DNA from: Leishmania mexicana MHOM/GT/2001/U1103
Taxonomy: Eukaryota > Euglenozoa > Kinetoplastea > Trypanosomatida > Trypanosomatidae
DNA length: 64,000 nucleotides
Direction of reading: 5' to 3'
Assembly (NCBI RefSeq): GCF_000234665.1
Contig: NC_018323.1
Location: 472,573-536,572, forward strand
Part shown: positions 48,482 through 57,352 of the stretch, piece after piece
Layout of the letters: each line of letters opens with the position of its first letter
Position numbering within the stretch: the first letter of the stretch is position 1
Position numbers and translations under genes: made by a program
Notes under the pieces: model-generated
What the model saw: the letters and a program-made list of their open reading frames with translations, nothing else
Told to the model about the DNA's origin: nothing
Database searches by the model: none

Positions 48482-49315
48482 ATGGGCACGTGCCCGTCCA
48501 TCTCTCAGTCCGAGGTCGGTATCGTCGAGACCTGTGGCCGCTTCTCCAACACTGCCGACCCCGGCATCCACTGCCTGTGGTGCGGCTCCACCCTCGTTCG
48601 CCGCGTTACTCTTCGCCTGCAGGAGTACGAGCTGAAGGTGGAGTCGAAAACAAAGGACAACGTGTTTGTGACGCTATCGCTCGTCATACAGTACCAAGTG
48701 GCCCCTGCCAAGCTCGCCGAGGTGTACTACGCATGCGACTCATCGCTGGAGTGCATGCGGGACTACGTCTTGAACTCGATTCGAGCGAAGATCCCTCTGT
48801 ACAAGCTGGAGGCACTGTATGTCGAGCGTGGCACCATCTCACAGCAGCTGAAGGATGAGGTGGACGCAATCATCAACACCTATGGCATCGAGATCGTGTC
48901 CGCCCTCATCTCCGACATTGACCCTGGCGCGGAGATCACGAGGGCGATGAACGAGGTGCAAAAGTTTCAGCGGCTGCGCGTCGCCTCCGTGGACGCGGCT
49001 GAAACAGAAAAGCTGAAGCGCGTGCGTGCTGCTGAGGCTCGGTGCGAGGCGCGTCGCCTCTCCGGTGAGGGTCTCGCCGAGCAGCGCAAGGCCATCGTCG
49101 CCGGCCTGATGCAGTCCATCGAGGACGTGCAGAGTGAGGTGCGCGACCTGACCTCCAACGACGCAACAAACATGCTGCTGATGAACCAGTACTACGACAC
49201 GCTGCAAGCCATTGCCGCAAACAGCAGTTCAAGTGTTATTATGCTGGAGTCGAATGGCGGGCTGGAGAAGGTGGCGGCGCAGCTGCGCCAGGGCGTGACG
49301 CACATGATGCGGTGA
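48482..49315 (+). CDS. SPFH/HIR-type membrane scaffold protein 1
   Basis: This 277-aa protein belongs to the SPFH (stomatin/prohibitin/flotillin/HflK) superfamily. It is closest in layout to plant hypersensitive-induced-response (HIR) proteins. The N-terminus MGTCPSIS fits dual acylation: Gly2 for myristate, Cys4 for palmitate. Such proteins assemble as oligomers on the inner face of membrane microdomains. The SPFH signatures are present: VGIVETCGRFSNTADPGIHC, RLQEYELKVESKTKDNVFVT, SLVIQYQV and YGIEIVSALISDIDPGAEIT. The C-terminal helix resembles the HIR 'AEARCEARRLSGEGLAEQRKA' region, followed by ATNMLLMNQYYDTLQ. A paralogue lies downstream at 51417. The ATG at 48482 places Gly at position 2, which supports that start. 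The membrane site in this organism is not known from sequence. Confidence 0.9.
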   Translation: MGTCPSISQSEVGIVETCGRFSNTADPGIHCLWCGSTLVRRVTLRLQEYELKVESKTKDNVFVTLSLVIQYQVAPAKLAEVYYACDSSLECMRDYVLNSIRAKIPLYKLEALYVERGTISQQLKDEVDAIINTYGIEIVSALISDIDPGAEITRAMNEVQKFQRLRVASVDAAETEKLKRVRAAEARCEARRLSGEGLAEQRKAIVAGLMQSIEDVQSEVRDLTSNDATNMLLMNQYYDTLQAIAANSSSSVIMLESNGGLEKVAAQLRQGVTHMMR

Positions 49316-50333
49316 GAGCGAAAGAGGGAGAAAACACGGCTGTGGGCTCACATGCCGCAGTCCTGCCATATCTTCTCCGCGCTCGAAGCCGGCGCCCGCT
49401 GTGGCCTGCGCTCGTGGGAGCTCGCATGCTTGCGCATCTTCTCCGTTCCTTCTTTCGCGTAACGATGCGTCGTCGTCTTGTTGTTTGCGTGCGTTGTTGG
49501 CGCACCTCTGCACACGCATCTGTCTGCCGGAGAAGGGGCGAGGAGGGGGAGGGGTGGAGCTGTAACGTTCGCGTATTACGTATCCTGGCGCGCGCGCTCT
49601 CCCCCTGTCCGTGTGTGCGTGGGCGTGTGCGTGCCTTACTGGGTGCAATTCCTGTTGCGCCGTGAATACACATGTGTGAAGAGTCGACGGTAAGGGGAGG
49701 AGTAGGCACCTCTGTGCCTGCGTGCAACGGATCGCCTCTTTCGTGGTCGTCGTCGTCGCCGTGTGTGTCTGAGCTCTCCCCTTTCCCCTTCCTCTCTCTC
49801 CCGTCGTCCGCGGTGGCGTGTGCGGCTGTTCTCGTTGTTGTCGTTCTTGTGGTTGCGTCCTTCTCCCTCGCTTTGACTACGCATCGTTGCTTGCGCGGGT
49901 CTGCGCATCCCTGTCTGCGCGCCCTCGCCTTGAGCTCCGCTTTGTGTCGCTTCTCTCCCCATTCGTTGCATCGCGGCAGCATCACTGCCGCCGTGTCGAC
50001 ACACACACGCACACAGGCACACGCACGCATGTAGGCTCACCACCATGAAGGCTACGAGGCGATTTAACGAAAACGAAAAAGCGAGGAAGACTGGCGCGCC
50101 ACGCATAGACGTCGACACGCGCCCATCATGCGCGTGCTAACGCATATCGTCCACCACCGCCAACACCCTCCCCTCCCCTCCCCCCCCCACGCTTTTGTGT
50201 GTATGTGTGTGTGTGTGTGTGCTTGGCTACCATGACGCTGCTCGCATCATGCACGTTGTTGTTCTCGTCGTGCCTGCCCCCATCCCTCCACCCTCGTGCA
50301 CGCGCTGGGCAAAGGATGGGCATGTTCGTTTCC

Positions 50334-50388
50334 TTTATATATATATATAAATAAATGCATAAGTATTATATATATATATATAGATATT
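50334..50388. repeat. TATATA-rich island
   Basis: About 55 bases of nearly pure A/T, two TA runs separated by ATAAATAAATGCATAAGTAT, in an otherwise GC-rich spacer. The region could melt easily or fold into hairpins. No gene overlaps it. Confidence 0.85.
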
Positions 50389-51328
50389 TCCTTCGGCGAG
50401 GTGCAAGTGCTCCGCTCACGCACGCAGACACGCAAGCCGCCTCATACGCGTATGTATATCTGTTCATTGTATCGGTATGGCTGCCCCTGTGTCTGCGTGG
50501 CTTCCCCCTATCCCACCCACCAAGACAACGGAACCGAAACAACAAAAGCACTGACCTTTCGCTTGGATACGATGGGCGAGCGTGTAAGGAGAGAGGGGGG
50601 CGACCACGAGAGATGAGAGTGTCTGCTTGACTCATGGAAACTGGGCTATCCTCCCATCTCCGCCCCACCCCTGGCTCTCCGCACTTCTGTCTCTTCCCCC
50701 CCCCCTTCCAACCTTGCTTGCCTCTCCCCTGCCACCCCTCACTTTGCACGAGGAGCACCTCCGGAACTGGCTACTGTAGGCGCGCTTGACGGAGCGTTGA
50801 CGACGTCCAGCAGCCGACTGCTTCTCTTCTCCATGGATACGACCACCATCATCCTTGCCTTCTCTTTTCCTCTGTTTTATTTTTTTTCGCTCTCTCTCTC
50901 TCTGTGTGCGTGCGTGCGCCCAATCCGCGGTCGCGTTGTTACCTCGCATCCCATCTACTGCGCATGTGCGTCTACTTCGCACGCAACTCAGTCCTATCGT
51001 CCCCCCTCCCCACACACACACACCTTTCCTCTCCCTCCCTCCGCGCCCCTACACACACATGACCACGCCCTGACGCCCACCCTCATCTCCGTACGCGCTG
51101 TTTCGATTTTCGTTCGCCTTTACTCCCTCCCTGCTGCCCACACACGTCCGCGCTTGTTGTTGTTGTTCGCTCGGCTGTCCTCGTGACTTTCCCTGGTGTG
51201 TGTGGCGTGTGCGTGTGTGTCCCCGCACCTCCCTCCACCGCTTGATCGTGTTGTCTCTCGTCGATTTTTCGTTGTCGCCCGTACCTTTGTGTTTGTTTCG
51301 GCTGTGGCTCGCTCCGTCTTCTGCTACG

Positions 51329-51378
51329 CCTCGCCCCACCTCTCTCCCTCTCTCTCTGCCTTTCGACGCGCGTGTGAG
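51329..51378 (+). promoter_or_regulatory. Candidate trans-splice acceptor for SPFH gene 2
   Basis: The tract CCCCACCTCTCTCCCTCTCT extends into TGCCTTTCGACG, with AG at 51377-51378, 38 nt before the ATG at 51417. Confidence 0.5.
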
Positions 51379-51416
51379 TGCGTACTCACCCTGCTCACGC
51401 GTGCTCGACGAGGAAA

Positions 51417-52268
51417 ATGACCCTCTGCGGCTTTGGGTGCGTGTCGACGTCGGAGGTCGGCATTATCGAGAACTGCGGCAAGTTTGACCGCACTGCCGAC
51501 CCGGGCTGCTTCTGCATAGTTCCGTGTGTCGAGTCGGTGCGCGGTGTGGTCTCGCTCAAGGTCGCAATCTCCACCGTTCGGGTAGAAACCAAAACGCGCG
51601 ACAACGCCGTCGTCAACATCGAGACACGATTGCACTACAAGGTCATCGCCGAGTACGCCGAGGATGCCTTCTACCGCTTCTCGAACCCCTCAGAGCAGAT
51701 CGCGAGCTTCGCCGCCAGCATAGTGCGTGGCGAGGTGCCGAAGTACACGTTGGATGAGCTATTCCTCATGTCTGACGAAATCAAGAAGGTGGTCAGTGCC
51801 GAGCTGACCGAGAAGCTGTCCGGCTTCGGCTTCTCACTGGAGAGCACGTTGCTCACCCGCATCGAGCCAAGCGCGAGTGTGAAGATGGCCATTTCGCAGA
51901 CCCAGATCAACGCGTACCGCCGCACGGCGGCTGAGCACGAGTCGGAGCTGAATAAAATTCTGGCGGTGAAGGCGGCCGAGGCAGATTACGAGGAGAAGAG
52001 ACTCTCCGGCATGGGCCTTGCCCAGGAGCGCCAGGCGATTATGAAGGGGCTGAAGAGCAGCATCGAGTCTTTCGTGAACGCCGTGCCGAGTATGCGCGCG
52101 AAGGACGTTATGAACCTTCTTCTGTTGAACCAGTACTTTGACGCCATGAAGGAAGTGGGCTCGGGGAAGTCGAATAAACTCATCCTGATGCCCAATACAT
52201 GCGGTGCCGCCCCGAGCTTCATGGCCGATCTCGTGGCGGCACAGGCCGGGGCGGCGCGGATGACGTGA
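51417..52268 (+). CDS. SPFH/HIR-type protein 2, lacking the myristoylation glycine
   Basis: This 283-aa paralogue of the preceding gene keeps the HIR/SPFH layout. It has SEVGIIENCGKFDRTADPGC near the N-terminus, VRVETKTRDNAVVNIETRLH in the SPFH core, and AADYEEKRLSGMGLAQERQA at the start of the C-terminal helix. KDVMNLLLLNQYFDAMKEVG follows, close to the HIR consensus. The N-terminus is MTLCGFGC: no Gly at position 2, so no myristoylation, though Cys4 and Cys8 could be palmitoylated. The two genes are clearly duplicates that diverged long ago, and they may form mixed oligomers. The C-terminal part is more HIR-like than that of gene 1. The ATG at 51417 is the first after a clear acceptor. Confidence 0.9.
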   Translation: MTLCGFGCVSTSEVGIIENCGKFDRTADPGCFCIVPCVESVRGVVSLKVAISTVRVETKTRDNAVVNIETRLHYKVIAEYAEDAFYRFSNPSEQIASFAASIVRGEVPKYTLDELFLMSDEIKKVVSAELTEKLSGFGFSLESTLLTRIEPSASVKMAISQTQINAYRRTAAEHESELNKILAVKAAEADYEEKRLSGMGLAQERQAIMKGLKSSIESFVNAVPSMRAKDVMNLLLLNQYFDAMKEVGSGKSNKLILMPNTCGAAPSFMADLVAAQAGAARMT

Positions 52269-52973
52269 TGGTGCGCTGCTGGAACGCAAAACGGCCGGGC
52301 AGCAGCGGGAGAAGGCGTCGCGTGAGGTGGAGAAACAAAAAAAGGAAAAAGATCCGAACAAAGCTGCATCGTGTGCTACGAGAGAGCGGTTAGGGCGAGG
52401 GCGAGGGAGTCGGAAGGTTGGGGGGGCTCATGCAGAGCGGAAAGGACAGGCCTCGCGCAAATTCGCATATATAGTGAGGCAATAGACGAGCAACGGTGCA
52501 CGCACGCACGCACGCCTGGATCTGCGTGGCACCCAGAGGGCTCACCGTGCATTTTCCCGTTCTCGTCGATTATAATTCGCTACCTTTCCTTGTTTTGCCT
52601 TCACGTGTTTCTCTCTCTCCGTGTTTGTGCGTGTGTGTGTATGCCCCCGCTCTATTACGGTGCCGCGCTCGTGTGTTGCTTCCTCAGCGTGCCCTTTTAT
52701 TGCCAATCTTCTTGCCTACACGCACGCTCTCCGTCACATGACCTGGTCGCTCGCGTTGATACCACACGAAGAGCGAAAGGGCAAGAAGAGCAGCAGCGAA
52801 GGTTATCGGTGGTGTCTTTACCCTCCTACCCCCGGACATCCCTGGCGTTTGTGTAGCACATCGCCGCATCCCCTCCTCCTCCCCCCCCCACTGCCTTCCT
52901 CATACCTCTCTCTCACTGACCTTTACGCTCAAGCGCTACCTACGCACGCACACGCCGACAAGAGCGTGCAGCG

Positions 52974-53004
<31 letters not shown>

Positions 53005-53110
53005 GGTGCGTCTGCCTGCTCGTCTGCCCTGTACGGCTCGATGAGTTTTCATGTGTGCACCACACTGCGCGGCACCGTTCGCAAGTTTGGTGTTGCACAC
53101 ACATACACAC

Positions 53111-53163
53111 ATAACTATACATATATATATACATATGTATGTATATGTGTGTATATCTATATT
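53111..53163. repeat. TATA/TGTA-rich island
   Basis: About 50 bases dominated by alternating A and T with some G/C, similar in character to the island at 50334-50388. It lies in the spacer before the pseudokinase gene. Confidence 0.8.
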
Positions 53164-53619
53164 TCTTGTAGGGCGTTGTGCCAACATTCTTTTTCCTTGC
53201 ATTTTTTTTAATTTTCAGGCTTCTCCTTCCCTCTCTGTGTACATGTGCGTGTATTCACGTAAGAACTCGCACATGCTGTCGTCCTTGTCCCTCTTCTTCC
53301 TCCCCCTCCCCCCACCCACATGCACACACACACACACCAGACAACACCACACACCCCGCCCTGGGGTCGTGTCCAGCGTTCTGCGTCATAAGCTTCTTTG
53401 TGTGTTCGCCTATGAGTATGTCTATCGAGAAGATGTCATGCGCGCATAAGCATCTCGCCCCCTGGTCTGTCCTATAAAAGTCTCCCAGTAACTGCAGCGA
53501 CTCCAAGGTGGGAAGCATGCGTGTGTGCTACATGGAACGCAGACACGCGCACTGTCTCTGCGCGGCAGCCGCCGGCCCCCTTCCCCCTTTTTTGTACCGC
53601 CACCGCCACTGCCATCGTC

Positions 53620-53699
53620 TGGTGTTCGCTTTGCTTCTCTCGTTCTCACCTCGCCTCTCTCGCGCCGGCCACTTCTGGAAAAGACCTCCACCGCATCAG
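53620..53699 (+). promoter_or_regulatory. Candidate trans-splice acceptor for the pseudokinase gene
   Basis: A TTCGCTTTGCTTCTCTCGTT tract and the following C/T block end at AGs 53682-53683 and 53698-53699. A second pyrimidine tract at 53825-53850 ends in AG immediately before the ATG at 53857, which would leave almost no 5' UTR. Confidence 0.4.
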
Positions 53700-53856
53700 C
53701 CACCACGTCCCACCCCCGCGCATCACCACCGCCGTCAGTCCCCTCCCCCTCACTGCGCTGCGCGGACACCCTGCCTGGACACACACACGCATACACACGG
53801 GACCGGGCCTTGCATACAACCCCCAACTTCTCTCTACCGGTTCTCCGCCACTCAAG

Positions 53857-56421
53857 ATGTCCTTCCACGCTCACGTTGGTCAGCACCTCCGCCGGGAGAC
53901 GGCAGCTATGGCTCTGCCGGAGCTCCTTGTCCCGCCCTTTGAGTGGCCGCTCGTCATCACAGCCTTGGACGTGCTCGAGAGTACGACTCGCGCATCAGCG
54001 CAGCCGCCCGCCACCGACGTGAATGTTGTTGCCGCCACCTACGAGGACATCCGCGGCGATGTCATGGAACCGAAGTGCGTTGCGGCGCCGTGGGAGGCGC
54101 AGCGCCACCACCGGGGTGCGGTGTGCTGTCTGGTCCAGCAGATCGCCGGTCCACAATTTCGGGTTCTGCCATGGGACCTGGACGCTATGCAGCAGCGCGT
54201 GGTCGCTTCCACTACCCCATCGCGTGGGCCGCCCCTGTCGCTGCCAACGCTGCCGCCTCGCCGTGTGTTCCTCGCGGAGAGCACCGACTTCGCCAGTCAT
54301 GGGTGCGTCGTGAAGCTGCTCCCTGCACCTGCTCCGCAGCGCAGCCATGCAAACGTGGGGGCGATCTCGAGTGCGACTGATCTGTCGGCCCCTGGCTCTC
54401 CTGCGCTCACTCAGCGATGGTCCCCGTACTGCCCTGTAGAGGAGCCCGCAGTAGCAGGGGAGGTGGCTGCTCTTCTTCAGCTTCGGACTGCTACCTCACC
54501 TCGCGATGGCCGTGATGGGGTGCTCGGGCGACGCGTCTTCGAAGCACACCCCAACATCGTCACCCTACTTGGAGTAGTCACCGCCGAGGAGAGGGTGTGC
54601 TGCTGCGGGTACGCCGGCGGCATCGAAGCGCCGACAGACACGGCGGCGATGACGCACGGAGCAGGTCTTGTCGAGGGAGACGATCCCGCTGCTGCTTCCT
54701 TCTGCCAAGTGCGCGCAGTGCTGTTGGAAAACATCTCCGGCGGTGCGTGGTGCGACTTCCTCGTCACCTACGGCAAGTTTGTGACACCTCTATGCGTCAT
54801 GCACTGGTTCAGGGACGTGGTTACCGGCCTGGCGCACCTCCACAGCCGCCTTTTCGTCCACGGCAACCTCACGCCAGCCAACCTTCTGGTGCGGCTGACA
54901 GCTGCTGACCCGCAAGGCGTCTGTGGGGGCACGGGCGCCGCCGCGCAGGGGTACGACTGTGTGAAGCCGCTGCTGGAAGCACTGGCACCCTCGGCGGACA
55001 TTGTCGAAATCGCGGGCGCCGACGGCTCTGCTGCTGTACGGAGCGAGCAGATTATCGTCTCGGCGCTGCTGGAGAGAACGCAGCTGGCTCTCAGCGGGTT
55101 CCGCTGTGCGGCGCGGATGAGCGTTGACGATGGCGGCTGGGCTGCTGCGCATGCTGCGGAGACGGAAGAAAATGTGCTTTGCGGGCGCAGCGCTGTGGAC
55201 AAGGGTCGGCGTTCACTGCGGACAGACTCTCGCCAACCTCGCGCAGATGCGGCGGGTACATGTTCTGCTGCTGCGGATCTGTGGAACGCGGCCTTTGCAT
55301 TCTATCTGCTGCTTGTCGGCGGCGCGACGGCGGTGGCCCGCGGGTGGAGTGCACTCGCGACGTGTGACACTGGTCTCGGCGGAGCTGGGACCCCGGACCA
55401 TCTGCGTGGTTTTGCTGCGAGTCGCCTACCACGGCTGGTGAGCATGCGATTCCCAACAGCATTGCCAAAGGACCCGGTGCAGAGTGTGGAGGGTAGGAGC
55501 CAATGCGCCGACGAAGTGGCGCCCGGCTACTCGAGCCCGGAGATTGTCACCCGCCGCGCATCGCACACTGACGCATCAGGTGCTGCGCCGCCTCTCCACG
55601 CAGCTCAAATGGGCTTGCAGCTGCGTCTGCTGTGGACAGCGCTTCCCCGTGAGTTTCTCGAAATTCTGGACAATATCCTGCAGGGCGACGGGGGTGCCAC
55701 CAACCGGCAGACGGCGGCAGAAACTGCGCGCCTTGTGAACCAGATAATGGCTTCGCCGGCAGTGCTGCAGCGGTACATCATATGTACCGTACCTCCGCCT
55801 GCACTGCTGCTGGAGCAACGGCTGGACTACCTGCAGGACTCATGGAGTGAGTCCTTCGTCTGCCACCCGATGGCACGCATGCCGCTGGGGCACGCACTGC
55901 AGGACGCGGTTACTCGCATGTTGTGTCTGCGCGTCGAAAGCGGTGTATGTAATCCGGCTCCGCGATGGCTGCAACTGGCCAGCTGGCGAACCCGTCTGCT
56001 CGAGCTCGAGTGCCTACTCAGGCAGCCAGCGGAGGTGCTGGAGGGGTGGGCAGCGGTGAGCAACGGTGCGCTGCTTCTGCAAAGCTCGCTGAGATGGGTG
56101 TCTCAGCACCGAGCCGGTACCCGTCAGCAGGAGCTGCCGCGCGCTGACGTCATAATCCTCTTGGGCAACAGCGTGCGCCGTGCCCTAGATGAGGTGACAT
56201 TCGCCTATGAAGAGCGACTCGACAGAAGTCTCGGCACCTCGCTTGGCTTCCACGACGCGTTTCGGTGCTTCGTTGCGCACTGCGTCGCGCGCGAGCAGCC
56301 ACCGCCGCCACCACTCCTGGGGGAACTTATCCTCCAAGTCACTATGGCGGTCTGTTCCCAGCTGCCACGCACCTTCAAGGCGCGAGAGGACGACCTTGCG
56401 TGCAAGTACGTGCGGAGTTGA
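53857..56421 (+). CDS. Divergent protein kinase-like protein, probable pseudokinase
   Basis: The 854-aa product contains a degenerate protein-kinase domain. Recognisable pieces in order are VVK with a possible ATP lysine at K153, HPNIVTLLGVV (subdomain IV) and LLENISGGAWCDFLV (hinge). The catalytic-loop equivalent is HGNLTPANLL at 335-344. SGF follows at 413-415 where DFG is expected, then DLWNAAFAFYLLLVGG at 474 (helix F). A block near 600 (LPREFLEILDNILQGDGGAT) resembles subdomain XI. The catalytic Asp of HRD is Asn337, Arg is Gly336, and the DFG Asp is Ser413. No glycine-rich loop is visible. Catalysis is therefore unlikely. The last 200 residues are helical and unassigned. A scaffolding or allosteric role is inferred. 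The ATG at 53857 was chosen over upstream non-ATG readings. Confidence 0.83.
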   Translation: MSFHAHVGQHLRRETAAMALPELLVPPFEWPLVITALDVLESTTRASAQPPATDVNVVAATYEDIRGDVMEPKCVAAPWEAQRHHRGAVCCLVQQIAGPQFRVLPWDLDAMQQRVVASTTPSRGPPLSLPTLPPRRVFLAESTDFASHGCVVKLLPAPAPQRSHANVGAISSATDLSAPGSPALTQRWSPYCPVEEPAVAGEVAALLQLRTATSPRDGRDGVLGRRVFEAHPNIVTLLGVVTAEERVCCCGYAGGIEAPTDTAAMTHGAGLVEGDDPAAASFCQVRAVLLENISGGAWCDFLVTYGKFVTPLCVMHWFRDVVTGLAHLHSRLFVHGNLTPANLLVRLTAADPQGVCGGTGAAAQGYDCVKPLLEALAPSADIVEIAGADGSAAVRSEQIIVSALLERTQLALSGFRCAARMSVDDGGWAAAHAAETEENVLCGRSAVDKGRRSLRTDSRQPRADAAGTCSAAADLWNAAFAFYLLLVGGATAVARGWSALATCDTGLGGAGTPDHLRGFAASRLPRLVSMRFPTALPKDPVQSVEGRSQCADEVAPGYSSPEIVTRRASHTDASGAAPPLHAAQMGLQLRLLWTALPREFLEILDNILQGDGGATNRQTAAETARLVNQIMASPAVLQRYIICTVPPPALLLEQRLDYLQDSWSESFVCHPMARMPLGHALQDAVTRMLCLRVESGVCNPAPRWLQLASWRTRLLELECLLRQPAEVLEGWAAVSNGALLLQSSLRWVSQHRAGTRQQELPRADVIILLGNSVRRALDEVTFAYEERLDRSLGTSLGFHDAFRCFVAHCVAREQPPPPPLLGELILQVTMAVCSQLPRTFKAREDDLACKYVRS

Positions 56422-57320
56422 GCAGGCCCGCTTCCTCCTCCTCCTCTCCATTTTCCCTCGCGACTTGACTCGTCCGCTCGGTTGGAGTCGTGTCGTTCCT
56501 GTGGTGGCTGTTCTGCGTGCGGAGTGCAGGTGTTCGGCGGACTCTCTCTCTCCCTCTGTGTGTGTGTGTGTGTTTTGCGTTTTGTCGTGAGCTTCGGTTG
56601 GCTTCGGGACGGGTTTATGTGCATCTGGGTGTGCACCAGCTCTGTTTGCTTGATGCGATACGCCAAACCCGCGCAGACGCGCCTCCCCCGCCCTCCTCTT
56701 CGTTGGCTCTGCTTACCCTTCTCTCTCCCTCTCTCCCTCGTTATATCGTCCTCGCGCAGGCGAGGAGGTCGAACCGGGAGACAGAACGGGAAGAACGACG
56801 CGTGTCTGTGTGTGGCCCTCATGTGGCCTTCTTGCCGTGTCCTCGTTATTCTTTTTTCCCCCGGGGATTTTTCTTTCCGTTGTCGTCGTAACCTAACGGC
56901 TTCTAACAGAATGTGCTCACACGTCAAGCCACCCCCACCCCCTCCCTCTCTCCCTCACTTGCGCGCGCCCACACACGCACACGCACTTATGCGCGCCCGT
57001 CTACCTTTATCTCCTTCCCTCCCCCCTCCGCCTCTATCTTTGTTTGTGTGCTATCGGAAACACGAGATGGGCCCTCCTCTCTCCTTTTCCTGCCCGTCTT
57101 GGTGTCCGTGCATAAAGCCCGCGCCCCCCCCCTACACACACGTGCGCGCGCAAGCAGGCATACGCGTCGGTGTTTTTCTTTTTTTTCTCTCTCCGTTTCT
57201 TGTACGCGACGTTTCCCTCTCTCGCTCTCGCTCTCGCGTTGTACCTCCGTCCATCCTGATATCGCCTCGTCTGACACAGAGCCGTCATGCTACCGTGATA
57301 CGGCCATACATATTTCCTAT

Positions 57321-57352
57321 GCTATATACATACATATATATATATATATGTG
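57321..57352. repeat. TA-rich island in the large spacer
   Basis: A run of TATACATACATATATATATATATATG type sequence just before TGTATTGTTTTC. It is the third such AT island in the 50-58 kb part of the window. Confidence 0.8.

Larger units (their letters stand above)
49316..51416. other. Intergenic spacer between the two SPFH genes
   Basis: This 2.1-kb spacer contains T/C-rich blocks, CA and TG microsatellites (49999-50015, 50198-50222), an AT island at 50334-50388 and C/T tracts before the second gene. No independent coding frame is convincing. Confidence 0.55.
52269..53856. other. Intergenic spacer before the pseudokinase gene
   Basis: Contains an A-run (52338-52350), a TG microsatellite (52973-53003), an AT island (53111-53163), a CA run (53319-53338) and C/T-rich blocks. 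Candidate acceptors for the next gene are AGs at 53682-53683, 53698-53699 and 53855-53856. No gene is supported. Confidence 0.55.
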
